Source: Symbiodinium natans (taxonomy: Eukaryota > Sar > Dinophyceae > Suessiales > Symbiodiniaceae). From it: a DNA stretch of 64,000 nt. Below the pieces are notes generated by a model, which had not been told where the DNA came from, searched no databases, and was given only the letters and a program-made list of their open reading frames with translations. Both the position numbers and the translations under genes were made by a program. The stretch covers positions 306,501 through 370,500 of the forward strand of contig CAJNDS010002426.1 of assembly GCA_905221605.1 (NCBI GenBank), given 5' to 3'. Positions 54,951 through 64,000 of the stretch are shown piece after piece. Numbering within the stretch: position 1 is the stretch's first letter; every line of letters starts with the position of its first letter.

Positions 54951-55100
54951 GAAGGACCCCCCCCCCCGTGGGTGGCTTAAATAGGGTTTATTTGGAAGCT
55001 GAGAGTCGTGTTTTTGTGTGGTAGATACAAAGGAAAGGGCATAAGAAAGTAGCGAAAGGAGCTCCTCAATTCCCTTCCTTATCTCCTATCCTTTTTTCTT

Positions 55101-58100
55101 TATTCATTGCAACAGGAGAATGCAGGAAAAGGGCCTCCATTCCCCTCTTGTTCTTCCTTTCTTGTGTTTTTGTCATTTAAAGGGGAACAGGAGAAGAGAA
55201 GGGAGAGAGAAGGAGAGAGGAGAGATAAAAGGAACACAATTTTAATGGGAAGAGCCAAGAAAAGAATAGAAGAGAGATGAACAAAGAAGATGGAGAGACA
55301 AAACAAGGCGCAAAGAAGATGGCACTCTTCTTTATCTATCCTCTCTCCCTTCTCTCTCCCTTCCCTCTTTCTTTTCGAAACAGAAAAACTAAAAAGGAAG
55401 AACTTGAAAAGGAGAAGGGTAATGAAAAGAGCAGAAGAGACAGGCCGAAAAGAGGGATATGATGAAGTATGGGCAAGGTCCACGCGCAAGGAGTCACCCT
55501 CTGCTTACCCTTCCACTGCTTTATCATACAAGTTCCTTTCTTGTGTTTTATTAGTTAAAAGGTAACAGAAGGAGAGAAGGGCAAGGGAAGTGAGAGAGGA
55601 GAGACAACAAGGAGGCCATTTGAATTTTCTGGAGGGGTACTGAAAAGAAGAGAAGACACAAGAAACAAGGAGACGGATAGCACTCTTCTTTATCTATCAT
55701 CTCTCCCTTCCTTGTCTCTCGCTTTTCCCTCTATAATTAAAACAAATAGGTGCCCTCTCCTCTTCAGGAAGCCCCCTTGCCCTTATTTTGCTAGCTTTCT
55801 GAAACAACAAGGGAAACAACACATAGAAAGAGAGGAAAGGGAATGAAACAATAGGCAGTGGAGCTCTTCAGTGTCTTTACCTATCTCTTTTCTTCTTTTT
55901 CTTTTTCATTCAATAAGGAAAAGAAGCTTCCTTTGGTGTGATTTTGAGATTTAAAAGAGAACAAGAGAAGAGAAGGGAGAGAGAAAGGAGAGAGGAGAGA
56001 TCAAAAGGAAGCAATTTTCATGGGAAGAGCAATGAAAATCATGGAAGAGAAATGAAGACAGGAGAGGGAGGTGCAAAATCAGGCAAAGAGAAGATGGTGC
56101 TCGTTTTCTTCTTTCCTCTCTTTCTTATCTTTCCCTTTCAAATAAAAACAAAAGGAAGAACAATGAACATGTAAAGGAACCCGTTTTCTTTTTCCGTTTG
56201 GGAACAAGGAAAAGAACAGAGGCGATAGGGCGAGAGGAGGGATTTGCTGCAGCATGGGGAGGGTCTACGGACAAGGAGCCAACCCCGCTCGCTTTCCCCA
56301 TCCATTGGAAAAGAAAGGAACATGGCCTCCATTCCCCTCTTGTTCTTCCTTTCTTGCGCTTGTGTCATTTAAAGGGGAACAGGAGAAGAGAAGGGAGAGA
56401 GAAGGAGAGAGGAGAGACAAAAGGATTGCATTGTTAATGGGAAGAGCAAAGAAAAGAATAGAAGAGAGATGAATAGAGAAGTGGGAGAGACAAAACAAGG
56501 CGCAGAGAAGATGGCACTCTTCTTTATCTATCCTCTCTCCCTTCTCTCTCCCTTCCCTCTTTCTTTTCGAAATAAGAAAACAAAAAGGAAGAACTATGAG
56601 AAGGAGAAGGGTAAGGAAAGGAACAGAAGAGATAGGCCGAGAGGAGGGGTATGATGAAGTATGGACCGGTCCACGCGCCAGGAGTCACCCTCTGCTTACC
56701 CTTCCACTGCCTTATCACACAAGTTCCTTTCTTGTGGTTTATCAGTCAAAAGGAAACAGAAGGAGAGAAGGGAAAGAGAAGTGAGACGAGATAACAAGGA
56801 TGCCATTTTGCTGGAAGCGCAACTGTATGTGGCCACAACAAGCAGGCCAGGGAGGCTCAGGCGGGGCAAGTCTCTCCCTAATTAGAAAAAATCAATCTTG
56901 CTATTCACAGGTAGGCGCCCTTCTTCCTCTTCAGGAAATCGCCTTTCCCTTATTTTGCTTTTTGAAGCGAATAAGACAAACAACAGATAAGAAGAGAGGA
57001 CAGGGAATGACTAGGTAAAGAGAGGAGCTCTTCAATTTCCTCCCTATCTCTTAAGTTACTTTTCCTTCTTGGGCGGGTGTCCTTTTTTCTTCCTTGAAGA
57101 TGCAGAAAACTAGCAAAAAGGACACCCGATCGCCCATTTTCTTTTCAATTCCCTTCCTTATCTCCTATGCTCTTTTCCTTATTCATTGCAACAGGAGAAT
57201 ACCGGAAAAGGGCCTCCATTCCCCTCTTCTTCCTTTCTTGTGTTTTTGTCATTTAAAGGGGAACAGGAGAAGACAAGGGAAAGAGAAGGAGAGAGGAGAG
57301 ATAAAAGGAACACAATTCTAATGGGAAGAGCCAAGAAAAGAATAGAAGAGAGATGAACAAAGAAGATGGAGAGACAAAACAAGGCGCAAAGAAGATGGCA
57401 CTCTTCTTTATCTATCCTCTCGCCCTTCTCTCTCCCTTCCCTCTTTCTTTTCGAAACAGAAAAACTAAATTGGAAGAACTTGAAAAGGAGAAGGGTAAGG
57501 AAAAGAGCAGAAGAGACAGGCCGAAAAGAGGAATATGATGAACTGAAAAGAAGAGAAGACACAAGAAACAAGGAGACGGATAGCACTCTTCTTTATCTAT
57601 CATCTCTCCCTTCCTTGTCTCTCGCTTTCCCCTCTATAATTAAAACAATAGGTGCCCTCTCTCCTCTTCAGGAAGCCCCCTTGCTCTTATTTTGCTAGCT
57701 TTCTGAAACGACAAGGAAACAACACATAGAAAGAGAGGAAAGGGAATGAAACAATAGGCAGTGGAGCTCTTCAGTGTCTTTACCTATCTCTTTTCTTGTT
57801 TTTCTTTTTCATTCAATAAGGAAAAGAAGCTTCCTTTGGTGTGATTTTGAGATTCAAAAGAGAACAAGAGAAGAGAAGGGAGAGAGAAAGGGGAGAGGAG
57901 AGATCAAAAGGAAGCAATTTTCATGGGAAGAGCAATGAAAATCATGGAAGAGAAATGAAGACAGGAGAGGGAGGTGCAAAATCAGGCAAAGAGAAGATGG
58001 TGCTCGTTTTCTTCTTTCCTCTCTTTCTTATCTTTCCCTTTCAAATAAAAACAAAAGGAAGAACAATGAACATGTAAAGGAACCCGTTTTCTTTTTCCGT

Positions 58101-59866
58101 TTGGGAACAAGGAAAAGAACAGAGGCGATAGGGCGAGAGGAGGGATTTGCTGCAGCATGGGGAGGGTCTACGGACAAGGAGCCAACCCCGCTCGCTTTCC
58201 CCATCCATTGGAAAAGAAAGGAGCATGGCCTCCATTCCCCTCTTGTTCTTCCTTTCTTGCGCTTTTGTCATTTAAAGGGGAACAGGAGAAGAGAAGGGAG
58301 AGAGAAGGAGAGAGGAGAGACAAAAGGATTGCATTGTTAATGGGAAGAGCAAAGAAAAGAATAGAAGAGAGATGAATAGAGAAGTGGGAGAGACAAAACA
58401 AGGCGCAGAGAAGATGGCACTCTTCTTTATCTATCCTCTCTCCCTTCTCTCTCCCTTCCCTCTTTCTTTTCGAAATAAGAAAACAAAAAGGAAGAACTAT
58501 GAGAAGGAGAAGGGTAAGGAAAGGAACAGAAGAGATAGGCCGAGAGGAGGGGTATGATGAAGTATGGACCGGTCCACGCGCCAGGAGTCACCCTCTGCTT
58601 ACCCTTCCACTGCCTTATCACACAAGTTCCTTTCTTGTGGTTTATCAGTCAAAAGGAAACAGAAGGAGAGAAGGGAAAGAGAAGTGAGACGAGATAACAA
58701 GGATGCCATTTTGCTGGAAGCGCAACTGTATGTGGCCACAACAAGCAGGCCAGGGAGGCTCAGGCGGGGCAAGTCTCTCCCTAATTAGAAAAAATCAATC
58801 TTGCTATTCACAGGTAGGCGCCCTTCTTCCTCTTCAGGAAATCGCCTTTCCCTTATTTTGCTTTTTGAAGCGAATAAGACAAACAACAGATAAGAAGAGA
58901 GGACAGGGAATGACTAGGTAAAGAGAGGAGCTCTTCAATTTCCTCCCTATCTCTTAAGTTACTTTTCCTTCTTGGGTGGGTGTCCTTTTTTCTTCCTTGA
59001 AGATGCAGAAAACTAGCAAAAAGGACACCCGATCGCCCATTTTCTTTTCAATTCCCTTCCTTATCTCCTATGCTCTTTTCCTTATTCATTGCAACAGGAG
59101 AATACCGGAAAAGGGCCTCCATTCCCCTCTTCTTCCTTTCTTGTGTTTTTGTCATTTAAAGGGGAACAGGAGAAGACAAGGGAAAGAGAAGGAGAGAGGA
59201 GAGATAAAAGGAACACAATTCTAATGGGAAGAGCCAAGAAAAGAATAGAAGAGAGATGAACAAAGAAGATGGAGAGACAAAACAAGGCGCAAAGAAGATG
59301 GCACTCTTCTTTATCTATCCTCTCGCCCTTCTCTCTCCCTTCCCTCTTTCTTTTCGAAACAGAAAAACTAAATTGGAAGAACTTGAAAAGGAGAAGGGTA
59401 AGGAAAAGAGCAGAAGAGACAGGCCGAAAAGAGGAATATGATGAACTGAAAAGAAGAGAAGACACAAGAAACAAGGAGACGGATAGCACTCTTCTTTATC
59501 TATCATCTCTCCCTTCCTTGTCTCTCGCTTTCCCCTCTATAATTAAAAAAATAGGTGCCCTCTCTCCTCTTCAGGAAGCCCCCTTGCTCTTATTTTGCTA
59601 GCTTTCTGAAACGACAAGGAAACAACACATAGAAAGAGAGGAAAGGGAATGAAACAATAGGCAGTGGAGCTCTTCAGTGTCTTTACCTATCTCTTTTCTT
59701 GTTTTTCTTTTTCATTCAATAAGGAAAAGAAGCTTCCTTTGGTGTGATTTTGAGATTCAAAAGAGAACAAGAGAAGAGAAGGGAGAGAGAAAGGAGAGAG
59801 GAGAGATCAAAAGGAAGCAATTTTCATGGGAAGAGCAATGAAAATCATGGAGGAGAAATGAAGACA
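55101..59866. repeat. Purine/pyrimidine-rich tandem repeat, about 2.5 copies of a 1.9-kb unit
   Basis: Copy boundaries are 55,101-57,179 (2,079 bp, carrying an extra 176 bp at about 55,463-55,638), 57,180-59,082 (1,903 bp) and 59,083-59,866 (truncated at the 88-bp array). Copies 2 and 3, and the right part of copy 1, differ by only a few substitutions. Each unit contains an internal half-repeat (CATTTAAAGGGGAACAGGAG and the following 200 bp recur about 1.2 kb on). Sequence is dominated by GAGAAGG tracts alternating with CTCTTCC tracts. The many open frames are low-complexity (RRERERR, LLSPSLSLLFS) and are not genes. Confidence 0.9.
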
Positions 59867-59870
59867 GGAG

Positions 59871-60917
59871 ACCGGGATCCCCTTGGCACCCTGCAAAAGT
59901 CCTGCAAATACCACACAAAACGGAAAAGGGTAGGAACAACATTTGCGGGTCAAAATTTGCCGGGATCCCCATGGCACCCTGCAAAAGTCCTGCAAATACC
60001 ACACAAAACGGGAAAGGGTAGGAACAACTTTGCCGGTCAAAATTTGCCGGGATCCCCTTGGCACCCTGCAAAAGTCCTGCAAATGCCACACAAAACGGAA
60101 AAGGGTAGGAACAACATTTGCAGGTCAAAATTTGCCGGGATCCCCTTGGCACCCTGCAAAAGTCCTGCAAATGCCACACAAAACGGAAAGGGTAGGAACA
60201 ACATTTGCGGGTCAAAATTTGCCGGGATCCCCTTGGCACCCTGCAAAAGTCCTGCAAATACCACACAAAACGGAAAAAGGTAGGAACAACATTTGCGGGT
60301 CAAAATTTGCCGGGATCCCCTTGGCACCCTGCAAAAGTCCTGCAAATGCCACACAAAACGAAAAAGGGTAGGAACAAAAATTGCGGGTCAAAATTTGCCG
60401 GGATCCCCTTGGCACCCTGCAAAAGTCCTGCAAATGCCACACAAAACGGAAAAGGGTAGGAACAACATTTGCGGGTCAAAATTTGCCGGGATCCCCTTGG
60501 CACCCTGCAAAAGTCCTGCAAATGCCACACAAACGGGAATAGGGTAGGAACAACATTTGCGGGTCAAAATTTGCCGGGATTCCCTTGGCGCCCTGCAAAA
60601 GTCCTGCAAATACCACACAAAACGAAAAAGGGTAGGAACAACATTTGCGGGTCAAAATTTGCCGGGATCCCCTTGGCACCCTGCAAAAATCCTGCAAATG
60701 CCACACAAAACGGAAAAGGGTAGGAACAACATTTGCGGGCCAAAATTTGCCGGGATCCCCTTGGCACCCTGCGAAAGCCCTGCAAATGCCACACAAATCG
60801 GAATAGTGTAGGAACAACATTTGCGGGTCAAAATTTGCCGGGATCCCCTTGGCACCCTGCAAAAGTCCTGCAAATACCACACACAACGGAAAAGGGTAGG
60901 AACAACATTTGCGGGTC
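59871..60917. repeat. 88-bp tandem repeat, 12 copies
   Basis: The unit starts GGGATCCCCTTGGCACCCTG, continues through CAAAAGTCCTGCAAATGCCA and AGGGTAGGAACAACATTTGC, and ends GGGTCAAAATTTGCC. Copies begin near 59,873 and every 87-88 bp to about 60,840, with scattered substitutions and no distinct spacers. All frames stay open because the unit is a near-multiple of three minus short indels; this is not evidence of coding. Confidence 0.95.
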
Positions 60918-60924
60918 GGGGTTG

Positions 60925-61140
60925 GGGGGTCAGGAATTAAATAATTTAAATAATTTAAATAATTTAAATGCACCAGGGGGGGGCGTCCGGGCATTAAAAT
61001 TATTTAAATTATTTAATTCCCCGGCTCGTACTTTAGTATTGGGGGGAGGCCCGCGCTCGTAATTCAGTATTGGGGGGAGGCCCGGGCTCGTAATTTAGTG
61101 TTGAGGGGGAGGCCCGGGCTCGTGATTTAGTATCGGGGAA
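60925..61140. repeat. AT hairpin and GC-rich short repeats between the two 88-bp arrays
   Basis: GGAATTAAATAATTTAAATAA pairs with TTATTTAAATTATTTAATTCC around a G-rich loop (60,933-61,021). It is followed by about four 35-bp repeats of GGGGGAGGCCCGGGCTCGTA (about 61,020-61,135). Confidence 0.85.
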
Positions 61141-61256
61141 TTGAAAAATTGATTTCATTTCAATGTCCAGGGGCCCGATTTGGCCAAATTTTGCCGGGCA
61201 GCCTCCGGGCAAAATTTGGCCAAATCGAGCCGCGCATTTCTCATGGCATACGAAGG

Positions 61257-61585
61257 CGGCAAATTTTGACCCGCAAAGTTGTTCCTACCCGTTCCCGTTT
61301 TGTGTGGTGTTTGCATCACTTTTCCCGAGTGCCAAGGGGATCCCGGCAAATTTTGACCGGCAAAGTTGTTCCTACCCTTTCCCGATTTGTGTGGTATTTG
61401 CAGGACTTTTCCAGGGTGCCAAGGGAATCCCGGCAAATTTTGACCCGCAAAGTTGTTCCTACCCTTTCCCGTTTTGTGTGGTATTTGCAGGACTTTTTCC
61501 AGGGTTGCCAGGGAAATACCGAGCACACATTTTTGACGGCAAAGTTGTTCCTCCCCTTCCCGGTTTGTGTGTATTTGCAGGGCTT
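61257..61585. repeat. Inverted array of the 88-bp repeat, about 3.7 copies
   Basis: GGCAAATTTTGACCCGCAAAG and GGGATCCC appear in the reverse orientation relative to the 12-copy array. Copies start near 61,258, 61,345, 61,433 and 61,521. They are more diverged than the direct copies, and the last is cut by the assembly gap. Confidence 0.9.
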
Positions 61586-61685
61586 NNNNNNNNNNNNNNN
61601 NNNNNNNNNNNNNNNNNNNNNNNNNNNNNNNNNNNNNNNNNNNNNNNNNNNNNNNNNNNNNNNNNNNNNNNNNNNNNNNNNNNNN
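61586..61685. other. Assembly gap of exactly 100 N
   Basis: A 100-N run is the usual placeholder for a gap of unknown size. It sits at the junction of the inverted 88-bp array and the palindromes, where assembly would be expected to fail. Confidence 0.95.
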
Positions 61686-62165
61686 CCCCCCCCCCCCCCC
61701 TCCAGGATTTAAATTATTTAAATTATTTAATGCCCCGGGCCCGAATTAAATAATTTAAATATGAAGCTCCCGAATTAAATATTCATATTTAAATCGTGGC
61801 CTTCATATTTAAATTATTTAAATCGGGCCCGGGAATTAAATAATTTAAGTAATTTAAATAATTTAAATAATTTAAATCCTGGAGGGGGGGGGGGCGGCCT
61901 CCTCCCGCAGGAAGAATTAAATAATTTAAATATGAAGGCTCCGAATTAAATATTAATATTTAATTCGGGGCCTTCATATTTAAATTATTTAATTCCTCCT
62001 GCGGGAGGAGGCCCGCCCCCCCCCCTCCAGGATTTAAATTATTTAAATTATTTAAATTATTTAAATTATTTAATTCCCGGGCCCGAATTAAATAATTTAA
62101 ATATGAAGCTCCAGAATTAAATATTCATATTTAAATCGGGGCCTTCATATTTAATTCAGGCCTGG
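61686..62165. repeat. Nested AT-rich palindromes
   Basis: Two adjoining palindromes share arms. 61,686 to about 61,893 runs from a C-run with CTCCAGGATTTAAATTATTT to its inverse with a G-run. About 61,882-62,036 (arms CGGCCTCCTCCCGCAGGA / TCCTGCGGGAGGAGGCC) centres on AATTAAATATTAATATTTAATT at about 61,950. A third set of arms continues to 62,160. The motif ATTTAAATTATTTAA dominates. Such sequence can extrude as cruciforms. Confidence 0.9.
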
Positions 62166-62319
62166 GACCCCCCCTAGGACCTAAAATAGGGTCTATTTGG
62201 AAGTTGGCTCTTGTAAATAAGTATACGTTTTGGGGCCTTTTTTCCTCTTGTGAACACGAGTGCCAGCTTCCAAATAAACCCTATTTAAGCTGCACACCCC
62301 CCCCCCCCCCCCCCCCCAA

Positions 62320-62469
62320 TTCGTAGTAGGGAATGAGGGAGTTAGGGCCCTTTATACATACATGTATATATCTATATATACCCTTTAAGGGAGTATATGG
62401 GTACATCCCTCATACCCTAAACCCTAAACCCTATATAAACCCTAAACCCTAATCCCTACTAAGAAGCAG
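62320..62469. mobile_element. Family-A MITE with internal telomeric patch
   Basis: TCGTAGTAGGGAATGAGGGAG at the left and TAATCCCTACTAAGAAGC at the right. CCCTAAA units (62,412-62,455) are embedded in its right arm. Confidence 0.75.
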
Positions 62470-62473
62470 CCGC

Positions 62474-62562
62474 AGGAGTTGAAGCAAAATCTAAACCCTA
62501 AACCCTAAACCCTAAACCCTAAACCCTAAACCCTAAACCCCAGAGGAGTTGAAGCAAAATCT
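62474..62562. repeat. 19-bp direct duplication flanking a CCCTAAA array
   Basis: AGGAGTTGAAGCAAAATCT occurs at 62,474-62,492 and, identical, at 62,544-62,562. Between them are seven CCCTAAA units and CAG. The right copy is the start of the PPR exon. Confidence 0.95.
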
Positions 62563-64000
62563 GGTCCCGGATCTGGTCGCCTATGCCACGGCCATCAGCG
62601 CCGAGGCTTCGGCTGCGAACTGGCAGCGGGCACTCGCACTCTTCCAGGAGACACGGTTTAGGGTTTAGGGTTTAGGGTTTAGGGTTTAGGGACTTCTCCA
62701 ATAGTCGAACTTTAAGGTTTTTGGGTTTCCTTGGGTTTTTTTCGGGAAGAATAAAGTTTGGCTTTTGATTCCTTGGGTGTAGGAGAAGTAAGCAAAGCCG
62801 TCTCATGCGGTTCTCTCTGCGCGAGCGTGTGGGGAGGGTGTCATGCTGCTTGCTTGCCTGACACACTATTGGCTGTGCTCAGTGCTCTTGTAAAAGGTTC
62901 CTCACAGGCGCAAAACTTGTGCAAGTCAAACTTCAATTCCCATCTTCATGGCGTGACAAGGTGGCCATAATCATGTACGAACATTGAACCCTAAACCCTA
63001 AACCCTAAACCCTAAACCCTGGCAAGTGTCTGCCTTTCTTCTGTGGACCGCTGCAGTTCGGCGGGATATCTACCGACTGGAGATGACAGCCCTAAACCCT
63101 AAAGCCCTAAACCCCCAGAACTCTAAAACCCTAAAACCCTCAACACAGTAAACCCTAAGCCCTAGAACCCTATAAACCCGAAAAGTGAGCGTTAGTGATT
63201 GGTTCTTGGAAGGGTTTAGGGTTTAGGCTTCAGAGTTTAGGGGGTTGAGAGGTACCCTATTTAATCCCTGCACAGGGATATATAAGGGGAGATGAGGTGC
63301 CTACCGTCCCTCATCCCCTACTGAGAAGTTGTAAGACACCCGGATCGACGGCTTCGGGCGTGGAATTTATAGGATCAATTCCCAAGTACTCCTGCCCTGG
63401 AAGGAGGTCGCTGTGCAGAAGTTACTGCCCAATGCTGCAGCCTTAGTTGAAGCATCCGTTAGTTAAGCTTTGGGTTTTGGGTTTTAGGTTTTGGGTTTAG
63501 GGTTTTGGGTTCTGGGTTTGGGGCCAGTACTGTGATGACTGATTGTTGGCAACCCGCCATGCGCTCGAACCTGAAAGGCTTCTCATTGTCTGCATAGCTT
63601 CGCCCCAGGGCGACACACAACATTTTTCTCTTCCCATCGTCTAAAGCGAATTTGACTGCGTTGAGTGGAACCAACAGTGCAGACGAGCCATGCACTGCTA
63701 TAGTGCACTGGACAGACGTCCAAGAAGAAGCGGAGCATCTCGCTTACAGACGCGAAGATTTGCTAAGATGGACGTCGCTGTATTCTGAGAAAGTCATCGG
63801 GTGTCGGGCAAAAGTGTGAGCAGTATGCTTGTCTGGCGAGCCAAAAACAAGTATGCTTGCAACATCTGGTGATGTCCTGAGGTGGTGGCATATTCGGCGG
63901 TCATCAGCGCGATGGAAAATGCAGCGCAGTGGAAGCTCGCGTTGGCCATGTTGGCACGGATGATGTGCGCCTCAGGCCACCGCAGCATGCTTTGCCCTTG
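62546..64000 (+). CDS. Pentatricopeptide repeat (PPR) protein, partial
   Basis: PPR proteins bind organellar RNA through tandem helix pairs and act in chloroplast or mitochondrial RNA processing. Exon 62,546-62,655 (AG acceptor, GT donor CG|GTTTAG) reads PDLVAYATAISAEASAANWQ then RALALFQE. The exon at about 63,882-63,960 onward reads VVAYSAVISAMENAAQWKLA then LAMLARM. Both match the 35-residue motif P-D-x-V-x-Y-x-x-x-I-S-x-x-x-x-x-x-x-W-x-x-A-L. A middle exon is possible at about 63,345-63,460 (LLPWKEVAVQKLLPNAAALV). The gene continues past the right edge and its start is not visible. Between the exons lie a family-A MITE (63,200-63,329) and telomeric patches. Confidence 0.65.
62657..62692. 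repeat. TTTAGGG array directly after a PPR exon
   Basis: The array starts at the exon's last bases, so the donor GT is formed by the junction CG|GTTTAGGG of exon and telomeric repeat. Confidence 0.85.
63200..63329. mobile_element. Family-A MITE
   Basis: TGGTTCTTGGAAGGG at the left (followed by TTTAGGG units) and CCTCATCCCCTACTGAGAAG at the right. The interior has CCCTGCACAGGGATATATAAG. Confidence 0.6.

Larger units (their letters stand above)
54975..62290. mobile_element. 7.3-kb repeat structure bounded by perfect 27-bp inverted repeats
   Basis: The 27 bp at 54,975-55,001 (GCTTAAATAGGGTTTATTTG then GAAGCTG) recur exactly in inverse orientation at 62,264-62,290. Both ends lie beside C-runs (54,950-54,967; 62,297-62,317). 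Inside, from left to right: 1.9-kb purine/pyrimidine-rich tandem repeats, an 88-bp tandem array, a spacer with AT hairpins, an inverted 88-bp array, a 100-N gap and nested AT-rich palindromes. Telomeric heptamers, so common elsewhere, are absent inside. No transposase or other protein is visible, so if mobile it is non-autonomous. A third, imperfect copy of the end (62,178-62,206, direct orientation) means that the last 115 bp could alternatively be an independent MITE. Confidence 0.6.

Noticed and set aside
55100-59601. Many open frames of 60-135 codons in the purine/pyrimidine repeats
   Set aside because: They translate GAGAAGG or CTCTTCC tracts into RRERE or SLLFS low-complexity strings, occur on both strands of the same DNA and repeat with the 1.9-kb unit.
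59744-60994. Open frames of 76-179 codons across the 88-bp array, on both strands
   Set aside because: Open only because the repeat unit lacks stops in those frames. The protein is a periodic translation of a satellite with frame changes at indels.
59871-61585. CRISPR array
   Set aside because: Repeats are contiguous with no unique spacers, the unit is 88 bp, and the context is eukaryotic.
61149-61753. Open frames running through the N gap
   Set aside because: They depend on 100 unknown bases and on inverted satellite sequence.

Overview
The window reads as nuclear DNA of a dinoflagellate, most like a Symbiodiniaceae-type genome. The evidence is (i) eukaryotic genes cut into many short exons with mostly GC-AG rather than GT-AG introns, (ii) all recognisable genes on the + strand, as in dinoflagellate unidirectional gene blocks, (iii) very many TTTAGGG/CCCTAAA arrays inside introns and intergenic DNA in both orientations, and (iv) protein families that are expanded in dinoflagellates (protist Cys-loop-like channels, MFS carriers, PPR proteins). 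Species cannot be named from sequence alone.

Layout. 1-9.7 kb: repeat-rich DNA with isolated exon-like segments (one has an EF-hand loop). 9,735-11,696: a complete MCM-binding protein gene with one GC-AG intron. 13.6-15.6 kb: exons of one or two unrecognised genes. 15,863-16,855: an intronless 330-residue orphan ORF. 18.3-19.1 kb: the 3' exons of an unrecognised gene. 22.6-30.9 kb: a pentameric ligand-gated ion channel (Cys-loop-like) gene in at least 11 exons. Its long middle intron region carries an AT-rich, decayed virus-like insertion (25.2-28.0 kb). 33.6-44.4 kb: a major facilitator superfamily carrier in about 19 exons. 46.4-48.9 kb: exons of an unrecognised membrane-protein-like gene and a short exon pair joined by a 46-nt intron made of telomeric repeat. 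49,094-52,874: a complete 15-exon proteasome alpha-6 gene. 54,975-62,290: a 7.3-kb repeat structure bounded by perfect 27-bp inverted repeats, made of 1.9-kb purine/pyrimidine-rich tandem repeats, 88-bp repeats in opposed orientation, nested AT-rich palindromes and a 100-N assembly gap. 62.5-64 kb: exons of a PPR protein running off the right edge.

The genes do not form a pathway: replication licensing, ion channel, carrier, proteasome and organelle-RNA functions sit side by side. What unites the window is its non-coding DNA: at least nine families of short terminal-inverted-repeat (MITE-like) elements, and telomeric heptamers that in three places are bracketed by 14-23 bp direct duplications. 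One of these (48.5 kb) looks like a new intron created by duplication of an AG|GT site around telomeric repeats. A similar 38-bp AG|GT duplication flanks a small insert in the carrier gene.

Limits: exon boundaries were placed by eye from reading frame, phase and family similarity. No database search or transcript evidence was available. Low-confidence exon calls are marked as such.
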